Shown here piece by piece: positions 44,361 through 48,396 of a DNA stretch of 48,396 nucleotides. The stretch comes from JAFKKS01 sp039808325. GTDB lineage: Bacteria; Pseudomonadota; Alphaproteobacteria; Rhizobiales; Xanthobacteraceae. Under the pieces are notes generated by a model that worked only from the letters and a program-made list of their open reading frames with translations, had not been told where the DNA came from and searched no databases. Position 1 is the first letter of the stretch. Every line of letters starts with the position of its first letter. The translations under genes and the position numbers were made by a program. The stretch spans positions 1-48,396 of the forward strand of contig JBDHSU010000013.1 of the NCBI GenBank assembly GCA_039808325.1. The letters run 5' to 3'.

Positions 44361-44642
44361 ATGGCGAAGGAAGAACTGATTGAGTTCGAGGGGCTGGTTC
44401 TCGAAATCCTGCCGGATGCCCGCTACCGCGTGCAGTTGGACTCGGGCCACGAGATCGTGGCCTACACCGCCGGCCGGATGAAGAAGAACCGGATCAAGAC
44501 GCTCGCGGGCGACCGCGTCACCGTCGAGGTCTCGCCTTACGATCTCGGAAAGGGACGGCTCATCTTCCGGCACAAGGACGAACGCGCTTCAACCGGCCCG
44601 GCGCGTCGCCCGCCGCCGCGTCCGCAGTTCCGCAAGCGGTAG
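44361..44642 (+). CDS. infA: Translation initiation factor IF-1 with basic C-terminal tail
   Basis: 93 residues. Residues 1-72 are the IF-1 OB fold (MAKEELIEFEGLVLEILPDA, RVQLDSGHEIVAYTAGRMKKNRI, then AGDRVTVEVSPYDLGKGRL and IFRHK). A 20-residue tail (DERASTGPARRPPPRPQFRKR, Pro/Arg-rich region) exceeds the usual length. IF-1 occupies the ribosomal A site during initiation. In this order some genomes carry a second infA beside a DEAD-box helicase; this copy may be such a paralogue. It follows the helicase by 17 bases and is closed by a strong terminator. Confidence 0.92.
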   Translation: MAKEELIEFEGLVLEILPDARYRVQLDSGHEIVAYTAGRMKKNRIKTLAGDRVTVEVSPYDLGKGRLIFRHKDERASTGPARRPPPRPQFRKR

Positions 44643-44657
44643 ACGGCCCTTGAAAAA

Positions 44658-44683
44658 GAAAGCCCGCCATCCGGCGGGCTTTC
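44658..44683. terminator. Bidirectional terminator between infA and cspA
   Basis: Perfect 11-base stem (44658-44668, 44673-44683) with an ATCC loop. A-rich sequence precedes it and TATTTC follows. It is 16 bases past the infA stop and 29 past the convergent cold-shock gene end, so it can end both transcripts. Confidence 0.8.
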
Positions 44684-44711
44684 CTATTTCCGTGATCGGG
44701 CTTTTCGGCGA

Positions 44712-44921
44712 TCAGACTTCGCGAAGCTGATCGGCAGAACTTTTGCCGGTCCGGCGGTCCTGCGTCAGTTCGTAGGACAGCTTCTGCCCTTCGCGCAGGT
44801 TGGACATTCCGGCTCGTTCAACGGCGCTGATGTGGACGAACACGTCCTTGCTCCCATCATCGGGCTGGATAAATCCATAACCCTTTTGCGCGTTGAACCA
44901 TTTCACAGTTCCGGTGCTCAT
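44712..44921 (-). CDS. Cold-shock protein (CspA family)
   Basis: 69 residues, a single OB-fold cold-shock domain. RNP1 is KGYGFIQ, RNP2 is VFVHIS, and the start TGTVKWFNAQ is standard. It binds single-stranded RNA/DNA and melts RNA structure in the cold. AAGGA lies five bases before the ATG at 44921. The 246-base region 44922-45167 upstream should contain its promoter and leader; no convincing -35/-10 was found. It faces the helicase-infA pair and shares its terminator. Confidence 0.94.
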   Translation of the reverse strand: MSTGTVKWFNAQKGYGFIQPDDGSKDVFVHISAVERAGMSNLREGQKLSYELTQDRRTGKSSADQLREV

Positions 44922-45167
44922 GTAGTTCCTTTGACGATCGTAGTTTGCTTAGCCCCGATGCAAATAGAGGCGGTTGTCTCGAGGTTCAGGAAGTGGTCGT
45001 CAGTCAAGCACCAAGCAGAGCCTAGGGCGTTGGCCAATCGTCCGGGCCGAAACTTCGATCCGCAAAAATAGTCGTGAACGCGATTTTGCACAAGCGGCCC
45101 CGATATGCGCCGCTCGCGAACCGGATGGTCCAGCCGGAGCGCCCCGAATATTTCGCCCGGCGATCCG

Positions 45168-46046
45168 CTACGCGCGACGCGCCGGCGGCTCGGCCAGCCG
45201 GGTTAATAGGGTTGTCAGTTCACCATGCGGATCGGCCAGTTTTTCCATGATTGAGAAATGATCGTCGCCAGGCATCGGGATGATTTCCCCCGCGCGGCCG
45301 GCGGCGCGCCAAACCTCCCCATAGGCCTGGGATTGCCGCCGCAGCTCCGGCAGTTCGGCCGTCCCATAGGTGACGACGAGAGGTCCGGCACGATCCGGGA
45401 TGGCGTTGATCGGGCTCATCCGGCGGGCTTCGGCCTCCGTGAGTTTCAGCTTTTCGTTCAAATAATTAAGCCGGCAAGGCTCGAGATCGAAAAGGCCGCT
45501 GACGGCAAGTCCGGCATCGACCTCGGGCAGGCCCATGGCCATCGCCGTCAGGTGCCCGCCGGCCGACCAGCCCGACACGATCAGTCGCCCCTGGCCGGCG
45601 CCGAGGCGCCCCGCTTGCGCACGCAGCCAGCGAATCGCGGCATGCGTCTCCGCCACGATCCCGGTCACGGTGATCTCCGGAGCGAGCGTGTAGCCGACCA
45701 TCGCCACGTCGAAGCCGCGCGCCATCGGCCCCTCGGCAAAGACGGAGAAGTTTTCCTTGCGGCGATGCTGCCAGTAACCGCCATGGATGAAGACGAGCAG
45801 CGGCGCGCCGGACGCGCCGCAACGGAAGAGGTCGATCCGATTGCGCGGCCGCGGACCGTAAACGAGATCCATCCCGTCCGGATGGCGCGCGCGCAGCCGT
45901 GCGCTGCGCACCGTCCAATCCTCCACCATGGCGGCGCCTTGCGGAACGGCCGCGCCATTGTTGTAGGCGGCATCGAGCTGCGTGCGCGTCATGCCGCGCC
46001 AGATGACCGGCGCGGCCATGGCGCCATCCTCCGTCGGCTGGGTCAT
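45168..46046 (-). CDS. Alpha/beta hydrolase, arylformamidase/carboxylesterase-like
   Basis: 292 residues from the ATG at 46046. The oxyanion motif HGGYW and nucleophile elbow GWSAGG (Ser in GxSxG) are clear, and the C-terminal His is in DDHFSIMEKL. HGGYW with this size is seen in kynurenine formamidase-like hydrolases. It starts two bases after the stop of the cyclase-family gene and is surely co-transcribed with it. Alternative: general esterase. Confidence 0.85.
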   Translation of the reverse strand: MTQPTEDGAMAAPVIWRGMTRTQLDAAYNNGAAVPQGAAMVEDWTVRSARLRARHPDGMDLVYGPRPRNRIDLFRCGASGAPLLVFIHGGYWQHRRKENFSVFAEGPMARGFDVAMVGYTLAPEITVTGIVAETHAAIRWLRAQAGRLGAGQGRLIVSGWSAGGHLTAMAMGLPEVDAGLAVSGLFDLEPCRLNYLNEKLKLTEAEARRMSPINAIPDRAGPLVVTYGTAELPELRRQSQAYGEVWRAAGRAGEIIPMPGDDHFSIMEKLADPHGELTTLLTRLAEPPARRA

Positions 46047-46048
46047 GA

Positions 46049-47104
46049 TCAGACCGTCGCGATCGGGTTGGCCGGCGAGCCGACCGCCCCTGGCAGCCGC
46101 AGCGGCGGCGCGGTCAGCAGGAAGCGGCTGCGGCCGTGCGCCCGCAGCCACTCGGCCAATGGCGTCAGCAACCACAACTCTCCAAGGTTGACGCCGAGCT
46201 TGAACAGGCAGTGCTCATGCAGCGGAAGGTTCGCGCAGCAGCCTTCGCCCGGAAGCGACGGATGCGCCTCGACGGCGAAGTTGTCGGCGATGAGGGAGAC
46301 CAGGCCGCTCTGCGTGATCCAGTCGAGCAGCTTGTAGTCGCGGCCGTTGAGCACCGCGCAGGTGTGATGAAGATCGTGCTCGCTCGGCTTCCCTTTCCTG
46401 TCCATCAGCATGCCGCCGAACCCGGTGTGCAGGCACACCATGTCGCCCTTCTCGACGGCGACTTTGTCGGCCTCCATCACTTTCATGAGATCATCGTAAC
46501 CGACGACCTTACGCTCGCGGCCGTAATGCGCGGCGAGGTCGATCATCACGCCGCGCCCCTGGATGCATTTCGCGGCCATGTTCTCGACGCCGAGGGCATA
46601 AGCATGCGACGTCGAGCGCGCTTCGACCGTGTTGATGCCGCCGGCATCCTTGGCATCGCTCGGGCCGACGATCGCTTCCCCGCCACGATAACCGTTATAG
46701 AAAACGGGCTCCGGCTTGCCGTCTCCGTCGGCGTCGAACATCGAGCCGACATGCGCGAGACTGTCCCACTGCGACGAGTATTGCAGGTGAATGATGGCGA
46801 CGTCGTCGTTCACGACATCGGTGGCGTTCGGATCGTCGCAGGCGGCGATGTAGTTCATGTTGACGCGGCCGTTGCGCAGCGTCGGCCGCAGCACCGGCGG
46901 ATAACGCCGGGGATTGAGGAGATTGCCTCCGGGAAGATCGAGCGGCAGGCTGAGGCAAAAGGTGATGCCTTCGCGCACCTCGGCGACGCCCTGCTTCACT
47001 TTCTCCGCCGTCAGAAGATTCAAGCGGCCGAGCTGATCGTCCGGGCCAAAATCCCCCCATGTCGAGCCGTGAGGCCGCCGCTTCCAACGCGTCGATGCCG
47101 TCAT
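46049..47104 (-). CDS. Cyclase-family metal-dependent hydrolase
   Basis: 351 residues of the cyclase/kynurenine-formamidase-B (PF04199) fold. The metal-site motif is present in its variant form (QWDSLAHVGSMFD, with the Asp and His ligands), and the family segments RGVMIDLAAHYG and GDMVCLHTGFGG follow; the C-terminal part has VEAHPSLPGEGCCANLPLHEHCL. Enzymes in the family open amides or lactone-type bonds with a bound divalent metal. GGGGAGGA lies before the ATG at 47104. Substrate unknown. Confidence 0.86.
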   Translation of the reverse strand: MTASTRWKRRPHGSTWGDFGPDDQLGRLNLLTAEKVKQGVAEVREGITFCLSLPLDLPGGNLLNPRRYPPVLRPTLRNGRVNMNYIAACDDPNATDVVNDDVAIIHLQYSSQWDSLAHVGSMFDADGDGKPEPVFYNGYRGGEAIVGPSDAKDAGGINTVEARSTSHAYALGVENMAAKCIQGRGVMIDLAAHYGRERKVVGYDDLMKVMEADKVAVEKGDMVCLHTGFGGMLMDRKGKPSEHDLHHTCAVLNGRDYKLLDWITQSGLVSLIADNFAVEAHPSLPGEGCCANLPLHEHCLFKLGVNLGELWLLTPLAEWLRAHGRSRFLLTAPPLRLPGAVGSPANPIATV

Positions 47105-47252
47105 CCGATCCTCCCCGTCCTGTTACTGAGCCGCGATATCAAAGGCGCGCTTATGGTGCTATCCTTCCCGTCTTGCACCCGCGGCACAAGTCGCCGGGCC
47201 CACCCGCATCCCTGCACTGCACATTCTCAGAAAATCATCGTCGGAGTGTTCA

Positions 47253-48263
47253 ATGGACTATCGCAATCTCGGCCGCAGCGGGCTGAAGATCTCGCAACTT
47301 TGCCTCGGCACCATGATGTTCGGCGGCCCGACGGACGAAAAAACATCGGTGCGTATCGTCGGCAAGGCGCGCGACGCGGGAATCAACTTCATCGATACCG
47401 CCGACGCCTATACGAACGGGCACTCCGAAGAAGTGACCGGCCGCGCCATCGCGGCAAACCGCGATTCCTGGGTCCTGGCGACGAAGCTCGCCAACACGAT
47501 CGAGAAAGACCCGAACGGCGGCGGCCTGTCGCGCAAGTGGGTGATGCGGGCCATCGAGGGAAGCCTGCGGCGGCTCGGCACCGACTACATCGACCTTTAC
47601 TATCTGCATAAGGAGGATCACGCGACGCCGCTCGAGGAGACGGTGCACGCAATGGCCGACCTCGTGCACCAGGGCAAGATCCGCTATTTCGGCGTGTCGA
47701 ACTACCGGGCATGGCGCGTCGCCGAGATCTGCCGCATCTGCGACAGCCTCGGCATCGACCGGCCGATCGCGAGCCAGCCCTACTATCACGCGCTCTACCG
47801 CTCGATCGAAACCGAGCATCTGCCGGCCTGCAGCCACTTCGGCCTCGGCGTCGTCACCTACAGCCCCCTCGCGCGCGGCGTCCTCACCGGGAAATACGAT
47901 CCCGACGCGCCTGCTCCGGAAGGCACGCGCGCCGCGCGCAAGGATACGCGCATGATGCAGACCGAATGGAATCCCGTGACGCTGCGCGCCGCGCAGAAGG
48001 TGAAAGCCTATGCGGAGAAGCGCGGGACGACGCCCAACCATTTCGCCGTCGCCTGGGTGCTCAATAACCGCCTGATCACCGCGGCCGTCGCCGGCCCGCG
48101 CACCGAAGCGCAGTGGGACGATTACCTCGCCGCGCTCGACTTCAAATTCACCAAGGAAGACGAGGCCTTCATCAACGAGCTCGTCGTGACCGGCCATCCG
48201 GCGGCACCGGGCTATAACGATCCCGCCTATCCGATCGAGGGGCGTGTTCCGCGGACGGGGTAA
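47253..48263 (+). CDS. Aldo/keto reductase
   Basis: 336 residues, NADPH-dependent (alpha/beta)8 barrel. The catalytic tetrad is Asp48 and Tyr53 (DTADAY), Lys78 (LATKLAN) and His119 (YYLHKED). The family opening MDYRNLGRSGLKISQLCLGT and the cofactor segments GVSNYRAWRVAEI and YSPLARGVLTGKY are present. Substrate unknown. Divergent from the hydrolase pair, 148 bases apart. Confidence 0.92.
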   Translation: MDYRNLGRSGLKISQLCLGTMMFGGPTDEKTSVRIVGKARDAGINFIDTADAYTNGHSEEVTGRAIAANRDSWVLATKLANTIEKDPNGGGLSRKWVMRAIEGSLRRLGTDYIDLYYLHKEDHATPLEETVHAMADLVHQGKIRYFGVSNYRAWRVAEICRICDSLGIDRPIASQPYYHALYRSIETEHLPACSHFGLGVVTYSPLARGVLTGKYDPDAPAPEGTRAARKDTRMMQTEWNPVTLRAAQKVKAYAEKRGTTPNHFAVAWVLNNRLITAAVAGPRTEAQWDDYLAALDFKFTKEDEAFINELVVTGHPAAPGYNDPAYPIEGRVPRTG

Positions 48264-48273
48264 TTCGAAGTGT

Positions 48274-48357
48274 CGGGCCCGCGAAAGCGGGCATCCAGCA
48301 ACCCCTGTCTCGGTTGAATCGCGAGACTGTGTGCGCACAGGGTCCCCGCCTTCGCGA
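48274..48357. repeat. Intergenic repeat with nested hairpins at the right edge
   Basis: Begins with CCCGC-GAAA-GCGGG (48278-48291). A GTCTCG/CGAGAC stem and a CTGTG/CACAG stem follow, and the element ends with CCCCGCCTTCGCG. It resembles short repeats common in related genomes and to the 16397-16416 hairpin. Nothing else is visible in the last 133 bases. Confidence 0.5.
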
Positions 48358-48396
48358 GAAGAAAACGCCATAGAGCGGCTCAGCGCTGCAACAAAT

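Overview
The window looks like ordinary chromosome from a high-G+C alphaproteobacterium of the Hyphomicrobiales (Rhizobiales), close to Bradyrhizobium, Rhodopseudomonas, Pseudolabrys and relatives. The grounds are the complete hopanoid locus (hpnB-C-D-E-shc-G, hpnH, hpnO), alphaproteobacterial-style ABC and TRAP uptake genes, frequent GTG/TTG starts, and palindromic intergenic repeats of the kind common in that order. I see no phage, insertion sequence, CRISPR array, tRNA or rRNA.

Layout. 1-6.6 kb: a TRAP solute-binding protein, an orphan E1 alpha/beta pair of a 2-oxoacid dehydrogenase, and facing it an unrecognised internally duplicated protein translationally coupled to a thiamine-diphosphate (ThDP) enzyme. 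6.6-11.4 kb: a livG-F-K-H-M branched-chain amino-acid-type ABC operon. 11.5-15.1 kb: an ECF sigma factor, its coupled membrane anti-sigma factor and a subtilisin-like exported protease. 15.3-20.2 kb: a secreted protein of unknown function, divergent from a GT2-GtrA glycosyltransferase, a second ThDP enzyme and an AroE-like dehydrogenase with an altered substrate pocket.

20.2-32.8 kb: the hopanoid region. IspH supplies isoprenoid precursors. HpnD, HpnC and HpnE make squalene, and Shc cyclises it to hopene. HpnH and HpnG start the side chain, and HpnO (with a neighbouring GNAT-like protein) should put the amino group on it. hpnH faces the hpnB-G operon tail to tail and overlaps hpnG.

33-41 kb: a TauE/SafE permease divergent from a LysR regulator, then a dipeptide-type ABC operon (binding protein, two permeases, one fused double ATPase) with a hairpin and a possible 17-codon leader after the binding-protein gene. 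40.9-41.5 kb is non-coding and holds the most striking unexplained structure: a run of hairpins, four of them with the same TCGCAA loop, partly enclosed in a perfect 19-bp inverted repeat. 41.5-48.4 kb: an isobutyryl-CoA dehydrogenase-like enzyme, a cold-shock block (DEAD-box helicase, IF-1, CspA), two formamidase/cyclase-type hydrolases and an aldo/keto reductase.

All functional calls rest on reading the translated sequences and on recalled family knowledge. No database search was run.
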